Part shown: piece after piece, positions 41,134 to 47,462 of the stretch
How positions within the stretch are numbered: the stretch's first letter is position 1
Layout: each line of letters begins with the position of its first letter
NCBI GenBank assembly: GCA_964404595.1
Contig: CAYOKQ010000002.1
Coordinates: 1-47,462 of the forward strand
Length of the DNA: 47,462 nucleotides
Direction of reading: 5' to 3'
Source of the DNA: CAYJXA01 sp964404595
GTDB lineage: Archaea > Nanobdellota > Nanobdellia > Woesearchaeales > GW2011-AR9
Notes under the pieces: model-generated
What the model saw: only the letters and a program-made list of their open reading frames with translations
Told to the model about the DNA's origin: nothing
Database searches by the model: none
Program-made: the position numbers and the translations under genes

Positions 41134-41658
41134 TCATCTCTTCTCCACCATCTTCATCGCTTCATCCATAAAATCTCTTACATACGGATGCAACGATTTT
41201 CGAAACGCAGCAGTGTAATCCGAAGGTGTTACAATCATGGGTCTCTTATGCAATTTATCCAGTTTAATTGCTCCACGACCCTTTGCAAAGTAAACCCAAT
41301 TCACCGTGTCGGTGCCCCTGCCATGCCCAAATGGATCAGTGTTGAATAACGTTCTTCCCGTTCCTATCTCTACAATATGATCTATCTCTAATCCGCACTC
41401 TTCTTTGACTTTTTGTTTCAGGGATTCCAGAATGGGCCACCCTCTTTGAATGCGTCCGCCAATCATCCACAAGCTATCTTTGGCAGGAAGATTATCTCGT
41501 ACCACCAGCAGAATGCCGCCTTGATATTCAATAAATACGTCGTGGCAGGCAATGGGCAAATACTGATGTGCTGCAACATAACTTTCTTTGGGCATCATTG
41601 CTGCACGTAAGAAATTCATCTCTATCTCTTTTCCTTCATCAAAAGCGTATTCTTTCAT
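41134..41658 (-). CDS. Nudix-family protein with an altered Nudix box
   Basis: 174 residues from the ATG at 41658, chosen because a longer start at 41694 would lie inside the STT3 gene. The region GGRIQRGWPILESLKQKVKE followed by ECGLEI aligns with the Nudix box GGxxxxGExxxxAxxREExxEExG, but Trp, Gln and Lys replace three of the usual positions (the first Glu, the Arg and the next Glu), while the Glu pair near the end remains. The same shift is partly seen in GDP-mannose mannosyl hydrolases, which lack some of these residues. It may hydrolyse a nucleotide sugar or may be inactive. It follows the STT3 gene by 10 bases. Confidence 0.72.
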   Translation of the reverse strand: MKEYAFDEGKEIEMNFLRAAMMPKESYVAAHQYLPIACHDVFIEYQGGILLVVRDNLPAKDSLWMIGGRIQRGWPILESLKQKVKEECGLEIDHIVEIGTGRTLFNTDPFGHGRGTDTVNWVYFAKGRGAIKLDKLHKRPMIVTPSDYTAAFRKSLHPYVRDFMDEAMKMVEKR

Positions 41659-41668
41659 GGGAAAATAT

Positions 41669-44600
41669 TTACCTTGTCCTCGTCTCCAGCACATAGATCA
41701 AATGATACCCAAATTGTGTTTTGATCGGCTCCGAAATTTCTCCCGGCGAAAGCGCAAAAGCAGCCTGCTCAAATTCAGGCACCATCACTTTCTTGCCAAA
41801 CCACCCTAAATCCCCGCCATTTTGCTTGGAGCCTGGATCTTCAGAATATTGAGAAGCATACTCTGCAAAATTGGCCGCAGTTATGTTTTGACGAAGGCCT
41901 TCGATGATGGCCAGCGCTTCTTCATCACTCCTGGTTTCTGTGGATATTAAAATATGCGCAGCATGCACCTCTTCTTGAGGTAAGAAGAATACTTTATTGT
42001 CCTGCTGGCATTGATAATCAACCTTCCAAGTGATAATTCGAAATCCGCCTTGCTGGGAGTCACTGAATTTACTAAAGCATTTAAGCCCCTGTCCTTCCAA
42101 AAAGAATAATTTGGTAAACATACTGCCGGCCTGAAGAGGATCAGTAATCATAAAACTGTATCCTTCGGGAGTGGGAAGAAGCACGATGGAAAATCCTGCT
42201 TTTTGGCCAGAGGACTCTTGCTGGCGAATCCCTTCTTTTTCTGCAATGACAACGGAGTTTGGAACTACGCCATTACTGCCTTCAAAGCTGGCATTTAACG
42301 TGTTAATATTAATCTTTAGGGCGAAATTTCCATCTTGCAGGGAACCGATACAGCGAAATTCTTCTTCAGCTATTTGCTGGCAGGGCTGAAATCCAGAAAT
42401 ATATCCTGGCCAGGGTGAGATCCATCTGTCGGCATCAGTAGTTTGTATTTCAGTGTATATTTCCTGCGCAGCATCAGGAGTTGCGTTAAATTCATCAATA
42501 AGATATTGTATCCCTGCGTCGCGTTCCAGGTTTTTGGTTTTTTGGTACATCACTGCTTTCTTAAAATTCCAGCTGCCAAAATGTCCCCACACGCCCGCTT
42601 TGCCTACCATGTCCTCAGAAGTGATGTAGTAACTCCCCGGAGGATTTTCACAATGAGTGTATTGCAGTACTGCGTCTGCCTGTTCAATAGTTAGTCCATG
42701 ATCCTGCAGGATTCTGGCAGCTTTTTGCATATCGAGTGCGACAATCTCATTGAGTATATCAATGCTTTTGGGAGTGTCATTGAGCACCAGATCTAATCTA
42801 TCAAACGCGGTATTTTGCCCACAATTGAGCATGCGCACGATGCCTACGGCATTTTTTTCGTTGGTTGTTATCAATGATTTTCCAACCCAATATGCTCCCC
42901 AAGGAGTTTGGGTTCCTCCATCGAAAGTAACAGGTCTGTCTGCAAGCGCTTTAAACCAATGGCCAAAATCCCACCAGGAAGTTATGATGATACCTTTTGG
43001 CGCTTCTTTTTTTATTTTAGTAAGTTCGTTGTACCACTGATCGTTGATGCTCGGAACAGAATTAAAGGCCTGACTATAGCCGCTTTGCAAAGGTTCAATC
43101 AAAAATAACAGTGCGATGCATAATAAAATCATTTTCGTGATGATCTTATGTATTTTGAGTTCTGATGAAAGCCAATTGGAGAGATAACTCCAAGCTAATC
43201 CTAAAAATGAACCGACGGCGATGGCAAACACAGGCGTCACCTGCAGAATAAACCGTACCCCTTTGGTCGTTCCAAAAAGTGATGCGCCCAGCCATAACGC
43301 CAGAAAGAAAGCCAGATAGACTCTGGGCGAGCCATTCTCTTCTTTTTTGAACAAGAGAAATATAATAACGGCAATAGCCATCAATAACAGGAGTTTTCCT
43401 CCCAGCTGTTCCAGTACCGATGAAAATGCCGGCACATTTAATTCGGCGACGGTGGTCCTGATATTAGGCCAGAAGGTGGTCACGGCCACTGCTTTCAACC
43501 GTAAAAATTGAAACGGCCCTATTATGATCCTGATAAATTGATAAATTGAGGTAAATAAGCTGATAAAAATACTTCCAGATACAAGGTATATCCCCAGAAT
43601 CTGGCCATGTTCTTTAAGCGTCGAGATCGGTGAAGTTTTGTGGGCTTTCCACTGCATTATACAACGATACGCTAAATCGAAGGCTAAACTGGCAACCACG
43701 AACGTGGCTATGTACCACCAGCCGGTCCAGGCAAAGGCAAATAATCCGGTGGCCAGTCCTGCCAAGACTGCAGCACTCCATCTCCATTTTTTATTCTTGG
43801 TTTCCATGGCTTCAATAAAGAGCCAGGCAATCAACACGGAGAAAAAAACAGAATATACGTCTGTGTCGGAACTCTCTCCGGTGGTTCGGGCTACAAAAAA
43901 AGAAGATACGGCCAGCAGCATGGCAACTAAAAATCCTCCTACATTATTGTGAGTAATACGTCTGCCGATAAAAAATCCTGGTATAACCGTGAGCGCTGAA
44001 AAAATAGTCCCTACAAAGAAAAATGAAACCATCAATGGAACGTCACCGAAAATATTCAGGAAGCGATGCCACTGCGCACTAAACCAGGGGTGAAAGTCCC
44101 ATTCCTGTTCCCGCCCAAGAGGAGCTAACCTATATTCTTCAATGATCTTGCCATCTTTGATCGTGGTTCCGGGATAACCATTTTGCAGGACCAACGACGT
44201 TTGCCGGTAATAATAATATGGGTCTATCCCAAGGAGATATAAAGTGCCCTGGTCATCTTTGAAATTATTACGGTATTGGTCGGCAAGTTCTGCGGTTTGG
44301 GAATCAAGCAATTCCCTATTTTCTTTTTGGAATGATTCCCACTCGCTGGCCACGAGCGCCTCTTTATTTTGCTGCGGTAAATTGGGATACTGCTGATCGA
44401 TCTGTTGGCGCAGCTGGCTGGTGTAAAAATTAGTAACTGCCCCTTGTGCCCAATCGTTGGCAATAGGCATGCGTTGGGGCATAGTGCGTAAATAGACGGA
44501 TATTGTAATTGCAAGCAGTATGCATAACAAGGGAATTATCCATTTGGCGTGTTTCTTAGCCCCTGCTTTTATATGCTGAAAGTCAATGGCGACTGAATCG

Positions 44601-44743
44601 TCTGATTTTTGGGCATGGGGTTTAAGTTCTTGATGAGGATGCTCAGTATGATGGGCTTGGTCTTTTTTTTTGAAGAAGCCGGTTATAGAATTCTTTATTT
44701 TGCCTAAGTCAATCGTGTCATCATCTTTCTTTTCGTCGCTCAT
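41669..44743 (-). CDS. STT3/AglB oligosaccharyltransferase fused to a parvulin-type prolyl isomerase
   Basis: 1024 residues. A basic, His-rich cytosolic tail of about 75 residues (FFKKKDQAHHTEHPHQ) precedes about 12 membrane helices (80-560). The catalytic acidic positions are in the first external loop (IANDWAQ) and in TGESSDTDVYS; the WWDYG-type motif is WWDFGHW near residue 589, starting the external domain. From about 920 to the end is a parvulin (PpiC-like) domain: AAHILIST, SQYSEDPGSKQNGGDLGWFG, VPEFEQAAFALSPGEIS and FGYHLIYVLETR. STT3 transfers a lipid-linked glycan to Asn in Asn-x-Ser/Thr sites outside the cell. The fused isomerase would act on the same substrate proteins. The ATG has a GGTGG site just upstream. 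Confidence 0.93.
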   Translation of the reverse strand: MSDEKKDDDTIDLGKIKNSITGFFKKKDQAHHTEHPHQELKPHAQKSDDSVAIDFQHIKAGAKKHAKWIIPLLCILLAITISVYLRTMPQRMPIANDWAQGAVTNFYTSQLRQQIDQQYPNLPQQNKEALVASEWESFQKENRELLDSQTAELADQYRNNFKDDQGTLYLLGIDPYYYYRQTSLVLQNGYPGTTIKDGKIIEEYRLAPLGREQEWDFHPWFSAQWHRFLNIFGDVPLMVSFFFVGTIFSALTVIPGFFIGRRITHNNVGGFLVAMLLAVSSFFVARTTGESSDTDVYSVFFSVLIAWLFIEAMETKNKKWRWSAAVLAGLATGLFAFAWTGWWYIATFVVASLAFDLAYRCIMQWKAHKTSPISTLKEHGQILGIYLVSGSIFISLFTSIYQFIRIIIGPFQFLRLKAVAVTTFWPNIRTTVAELNVPAFSSVLEQLGGKLLLLMAIAVIIFLLFKKEENGSPRVYLAFFLALWLGASLFGTTKGVRFILQVTPVFAIAVGSFLGLAWSYLSNWLSSELKIHKIITKMILLCIALLFLIEPLQSGYSQAFNSVPSINDQWYNELTKIKKEAPKGIIITSWWDFGHWFKALADRPVTFDGGTQTPWGAYWVGKSLITTNEKNAVGIVRMLNCGQNTAFDRLDLVLNDTPKSIDILNEIVALDMQKAARILQDHGLTIEQADAVLQYTHCENPPGSYYITSEDMVGKAGVWGHFGSWNFKKAVMYQKTKNLERDAGIQYLIDEFNATPDAAQEIYTEIQTTDADRWISPWPGYISGFQPCQQIAEEEFRCIGSLQDGNFALKININTLNASFEGSNGVVPNSVVIAEKEGIRQQESSGQKAGFSIVLLPTPEGYSFMITDPLQAGSMFTKLFFLEGQGLKCFSKFSDSQQGGFRIITWKVDYQCQQDNKVFFLPQEEVHAAHILISTETRSDEEALAIIEGLRQNITAANFAEYASQYSEDPGSKQNGGDLGWFGKKVMVPEFEQAAFALSPGEISEPIKTQFGYHLIYVLETRTR

Positions 44744-44775
44744 GAAACCACCCTAAAGACTAAAATGGTGGTTGA

Positions 44776-44783
44776 TTTATAAG
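44776..44783 (-). promoter_or_regulatory. TATA box for the STT3-parvulin gene
   Basis: TTTATAAG on the plus strand (CTTATAAA on the minus) centred 36-37 bases upstream of the ATG at 44743; the extra distance gives a leader of about 10 bases that carries GGTGG (44748-44752). Confidence 0.55.
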
Positions 44784-44801
44784 GTTTATTGTAATGGCTT
44801 T

Positions 44802-45363
44802 CTATACCAACTCTTCTTTTCTTAATAATGGCAGTAACTCATATTCCTCGCATTCATAATAGATATCCCATGTTTTAAGAAATTCTATCATGCTATTTTT
44901 GAGATGAATTGGAATTAAAACGACGGAACGAGTTAGAAAATTTCCTTCTTTTCCCAGCACATTCTTAATTCCCCGTTCAAACTGGACTTTTTGTACATTG
45001 GTAAGCTTCTGAAGTGAATACTTATAGAGGACCATTGGTTTTATCTTATATAGTATCCCTAGAAAACTATTCCTGCGTACACTAAACCCTTCTTTGATGA
45101 GGGTCAGCCAGAGAGGAGAAGAGATGGAGCTGACGTCTACTATCTGTATATCTAAATTCTTGGAAAAAATTGGCTGTATTTTTTTTAAATTCAATACTTT
45201 CAATTTTCTCTCTTTCTTTTACGAGCACAGCTATGTCTACATCATGGGGGGTTCCTCCTTTAACTAAAGAACCGAAGATAATTATGTCGTGGATATTTTC
45301 ATCCAACAATTTTTCTAATTTCTTCTGGTACGTTTTCAGTTCCGATAATCGTTTTAATCCCAT
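44802..45363 (-). pseudogene. Nucleotidyltransferase-domain protein, frameshifted at an A8 run
   Basis: Two overlapping frames join into one protein. The first, from the ATG at 45363 (or a TTG at 45309), carries the minimal nucleotidyltransferase motif FGSLVKGGTPHDVDIAVLV with two Asp. The second, which ends at 44802, carries the following Asp strand SKNLDIQIVDV and a tail with YKYSLQKLTNVQKVQFERGI, typical of archaeal nucleotidyltransferase proteins of this kind. The two meet at the eight-A run on the minus strand (eight T at about 45179-45186 on the plus). Removing one A restores a single frame, EFKKIQPIFSKNLD. Possible explanations: a sequence error in a homopolymer, a true loss-of-function mutation, or programmed frameshifting. 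Confidence 0.7.
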
Positions 45364-45487
45364 TTTTGATAAGTGCACAGGTTTCCTGCAGAATTGGCTG
45401 TGAATAAGCATCAGTGTAACGTTGTTTTTGCTGTTCATCAACCGCCCCTTCGTACTCTTCTTTAAAAGTGCCGATTAGCTCAGTCAT
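45299..45487 (-). CDS. Small protein upstream of the nucleotidyltransferase
   Basis: 62 residues, with an ATG at 45487 and a stop inside the start region of the nucleotidyltransferase gene. It is helical and charged (MTELIGTFKEEYEGAV, QETCALIKNGIKTIIG, VPEEIRKIVG). Gene overlap of this kind is typical of small partner genes of minimal nucleotidyltransferases, such as HEPN or antitoxin-like proteins, but I see no HEPN Arg-x4-6-His motif. Function unknown. Confidence 0.5.
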   Translation of the reverse strand: MTELIGTFKEEYEGAVDEQQKQRYTDAYSQPILQETCALIKNGIKTIIGTENVPEEIRKIVG

Positions 45488-45596
45488 CGTAAAGCTCTCA
45501 ATAGGCTCTTCTATTATCTAATATGTCAAGAAATTGCCTTTATGTCAACAAAAAACAATTCTCACTCCATTCTACAATCTCACCTACTTCTTCCAT

Positions 45597-46241
45597 TTAA
45601 GAAAGTAAAATTAATCTAGTTTTTTCATGTTTTTGTATTAATTCTTCATTGGTTATGGGTCGTCCTGCATCGTTTTCAAGCTTTAATTGCCATTCTAACT
45701 CTTGTCGTTTTCTTTCAGTTGTCGGTTGAGTAAAATATAAAGCAGCTTTGGTTTTGGGGGAAGTGGGAAGAGTCCAGTGCATTAGATATGATATTTCGTA
45801 ATTATTACTTCTCAAAGCTAGAATTCCGGCAGCGGTAATCCAATTGTCTAAGATCTTATATGCTTTTGATGGTTCTTTAATAGAATACCTTCCTTGGGTT
45901 GCAAATGGCTCAAGTGGTTGATGCCAGGAATTATCAACTGGTGGAAGAGGGGGTGCTTGTAATTCTTCTACTTTGGCATAAAACTGACTGCCAAGCCATA
46001 ACGCCACAGGATTCGGTTGATCAAGAGGCAAAGGTGATTGTACTTTGAGATAATGTCCTTCTAATTGGTCATATTCTTTTTGATCAAGTGCTCTAATACC
46101 AGATGAAAGACCAGTAATTTGGTAAAAAGAATATTCCGCATGCTTAATTATCAAAGGACACATTCCAAAACTCTTTGAGGAAGGTTTGTCTAGTAATGCT
46201 ATAATAATAGAACCAATTATTAATTTACTTTCATTATTCAT
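45597..46241 (-). CDS. Hypothetical protein following ATP-citrate lyase
   Basis: 214 residues, starting immediately after the stop of the ATP-citrate lyase gene (46242), so it should be cotranscribed. It contains a short hydrophobic start (KLIIGSIIIALLDKP), a Pro-rich middle (VEELQAPPLPPVDNSWHQP) and a helical, Glu-rich C-terminus. No family recognised. Nothing suggests a direct role in citrate cleavage, but cotranscription makes a link worth testing. Confidence 0.65.
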   Translation of the reverse strand: MNNESKLIIGSIIIALLDKPSSKSFGMCPLIIKHAEYSFYQITGLSSGIRALDQKEYDQLEGHYLKVQSPLPLDQPNPVALWLGSQFYAKVEELQAPPLPPVDNSWHQPLEPFATQGRYSIKEPSKAYKILDNWITAAGILALRSNNYEISYLMHWTLPTSPKTKAALYFTQPTTERKRQELEWQLKLENDAGRPITNEELIQKHEKTRLILLS

Positions 46242-47462
46242 TTAATCCTCTTTTGTATTCAAATAGAGTATATCCTCCGTCGGATGCCTATATAACGGCT
46301 CTTTTAGTCTTTTCTGATCCAGGATATGTCCAATAAGCCCAATACTGCGAGAAAGGGCAAACAAACCATTCATATAACCCACATCAATAATTTCCTGTAT
46401 TTCTTCCTTCGTAAATTCCCCGGATGATACCAGTGCATCTACGAATAATGCCCCCATACATCCATCAACATTTAAAATAAGATTCTCTGCTTTTTTGGCG
46501 GTCACTTTTTCCACGTACAAGGCATAATGTAAATAATTCGTCGATGGAAACGTTTTGGTCGCAAAATCTTTCAATAATTCTACTCTCTTATCGGGATTAC
46601 GGATAGATTTCACGCGATGTCCTATCCCGGGAATGGGGATGCCCTTTTGTTTCATGTCTTCCACAAACTGCTGTGGTGATATGGTGCTGTCACACGCGTG
46701 TTTGAAATATCGGCTGGCATCGTCAATAGCCCCACCAAATCTCGGACCGATGGTGAGCAATCCGCTGCATAAAGAGGAAATCACGTCTTTGCCTGCTCTG
46801 GCCGCAACGATGGCATTATGAGCTCCGGACACGGCAGGGCCATGGTCGGCAGTAAGAATAAGGCATTTTTCGAGGAATTGAGTGAAATATTTGGGTAGTT
46901 TTTTCTTAAACCATAAAATACCAATAATATAGCCTAAGGAATAATTTTCTTCGATGATTTTACTGATGGGGATGTTGCCGTAGGTGGGCTCTTCTCCAAT
47001 ATCAGAAGAGATAGTGGTAGTCATATTGGTTGCTTTTCGCACTATCCCTTCTTTGATGGCATCGGCATAATCTAATGGGACAGTTTTGGGTGTTTTTTCA
47101 TCATGGACCATAATCTTGTTTTCGGCTGTCAGCTTTTTAAAGGTTTGCGCAATGCAGTTCTCCATCTGCTCAAAATTATCCGGAACGATAATTCCTGCTT
47201 CCTGCAGCGCCTGATTTTTTGCAGCGGCACTTTCCCGGTCACTTCCTGCTTTAGCTCCGGCATGGCCAAACTGTACTTCCCAAGGAAATAATGATGCACA
47301 TGTTCCTGGCACCCACATAATAAGGGGTTTGGTAATTTTCCTCTTTTTTTTGGCTTCGATAATATCATATTCCTGAGTGCCTCCCAATTCACCGAGTGCG
47401 ACTAGAAGCTTGATGGCGGGATCTGTTTCGTACCGCAGAAGATGGTCAAGCAACGTGGAACC
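46242..47462 (-). CDS. ATP-citrate lyase, C-terminal part of the large subunit (partial)
   Basis: At least 406 residues; the frame is open through the right edge (in-frame codons for GSTLL precede the first TTG at 47453), so the gene continues outside. The sequence follows the succinyl-CoA-synthetase-alpha and citrate-synthase-like part of ATP-citrate lyase: SLFPWEVQFGHAGAKAGS with the phospho-His in GHAGA, TADHGPAVSGAHNAIVAARAG, IPGIGHRVKSI with the citrate-synthase His, and GLIGHILDQKRLKEPLYRHP with the catalytic Asp. The enzyme cleaves citrate with CoA and ATP to acetyl-CoA and oxaloacetate. In an archaeon this could supply acetyl-CoA for lipid synthesis or part of a reductive TCA pathway. 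Confidence 0.92.
   Translation of the reverse strand, partial: GSTLLDHLLRYETDPAIKLLVALGELGGTQEYDIIEAKKKRKITKPLIMWVPGTCASLFPWEVQFGHAGAKAGSDRESAAAKNQALQEAGIIVPDNFEQMENCIAQTFKKLTAENKIMVHDEKTPKTVPLDYADAIKEGIVRKATNMTTTISSDIGEEPTYGNIPISKIIEENYSLGYIIGILWFKKKLPKYFTQFLEKCLILTADHGPAVSGAHNAIVAARAGKDVISSLCSGLLTIGPRFGGAIDDASRYFKHACDSTISPQQFVEDMKQKGIPIPGIGHRVKSIRNPDKRVELLKDFATKTFPSTNYLHYALYVEKVTAKKAENLILNVDGCMGALFVDALVSSGEFTKEEIQEIIDVGYMNGLFALSRSIGLIGHILDQKRLKEPLYRHPTEDILYLNTKED

Noticed and set aside
1..47462. tRNA or complete rRNA genes
   Set aside because: I looked for the TTCGAAT/TTCAAAT arm pattern of tRNA with matching stems and for long conserved rRNA blocks and saw none; a tool-based scan would be decisive.
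1..47462. CRISPR arrays
   Set aside because: No series of near-identical 24-40 base repeats with regular spacers was seen.
1..47462. Insertion sequences with a complete transposase
   Set aside because: No frame with a transposase catalytic pattern or paired terminal inverted repeats was identified; only decayed pieces at 37685-37930 could be mobile-element remains.

Overview
The window looks like a stretch of an archaeal genome or metagenome bin, with moderately low GC, dense genes and many 1-4 base gene overlaps. Three things point to Archaea. There is an STT3/AglB-type oligosaccharyltransferase with a WWDFG motif. There is a tandem Lrp-type regulator. TTTATAAA/TTTATAAG-type TATA boxes lie about 26-29 bases ahead of many start codons, as expected for leaderless archaeal transcripts; a minority of genes have a short leader with a GGTGG or AAGGAG ribosome-binding site. 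Small zinc-ribbon proteins and domain fusions would suit a DPANN-type lineage, but that placement is an inference and cannot be settled here.

Layout. 1-4012: a 5'-truncated protein with two repeated beta-rich domains, an overlapping set of zinc-ribbon membrane protein, membrane-anchored transglutaminase-like protein and secreted cupredoxin-like protein, then a small Cys-rich membrane protein. 4074-16234: a surface-glycan block with flippase, P-loop kinase fusion, glycosyltransferase, PIG-L deacetylase, WbqC-like protein, a fused SpsF-type cytidylyltransferase/PseG-type hydrolase, a NeuB-family synthase, a TIM-barrel protein, a DMT half-transporter, a radical SAM/SPASM protein and a 2Fe-2S ferredoxin. 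16237-24604: a long minus-strand operon with nucleotide-sugar dehydrogenase, NAD synthetase, a short alpha/beta-hydrolase-like remnant, two SDR enzymes, a hexapeptide acetyltransferase, two tiny proteins (50 and 35 aa) and a three-part aminotransferase/zinc-ribbon/methyltransferase fusion. 24669-26585: a zinc-ribbon protein and an RDD membrane protein. 26598-33342: a coupled minus-strand operon of glycosyltransferases, methyltransferases, a second P-loop kinase fusion and a GT-B-like protein. 33411-36717: more methyltransferase and glycosyltransferase genes, including a DUF2304/dolichyl-phosphate-sugar synthase pair. 36783-37595: a methyltransferase gene broken by a scaffold gap and a foreign SecY-like piece. 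37596-41130: a decayed region, a Fic protein, an unknown protein and the Lrp regulator. 41134-44783: a Nudix-like protein and an STT3-parvulin fusion. 44802-47462: a frameshifted nucleotidyltransferase, two unknown small proteins and the C-terminal part of ATP-citrate lyase.

How it fits together (inference). Most genes could make an activated nonulosonic-acid-like sugar (NeuB, PseG, SpsF, aminotransferase, acetyltransferase, SDR enzymes), assemble it on a lipid carrier with several glycosyltransferases, modify it by methylation and perhaps phosphorylation, flip it across the membrane and transfer it to protein with STT3. The parvulin domain on the STT3 protein would put a prolyl isomerase next to the glycosylation site outside the cell. 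The most unusual items are the STT3-parvulin fusion, the two paralogous N-domain/P-loop kinase proteins in glycan operons, the aminotransferase/zinc-ribbon/methyltransferase fusion with its two tiny operon partners, and the assembly chimera at 36951-37140.
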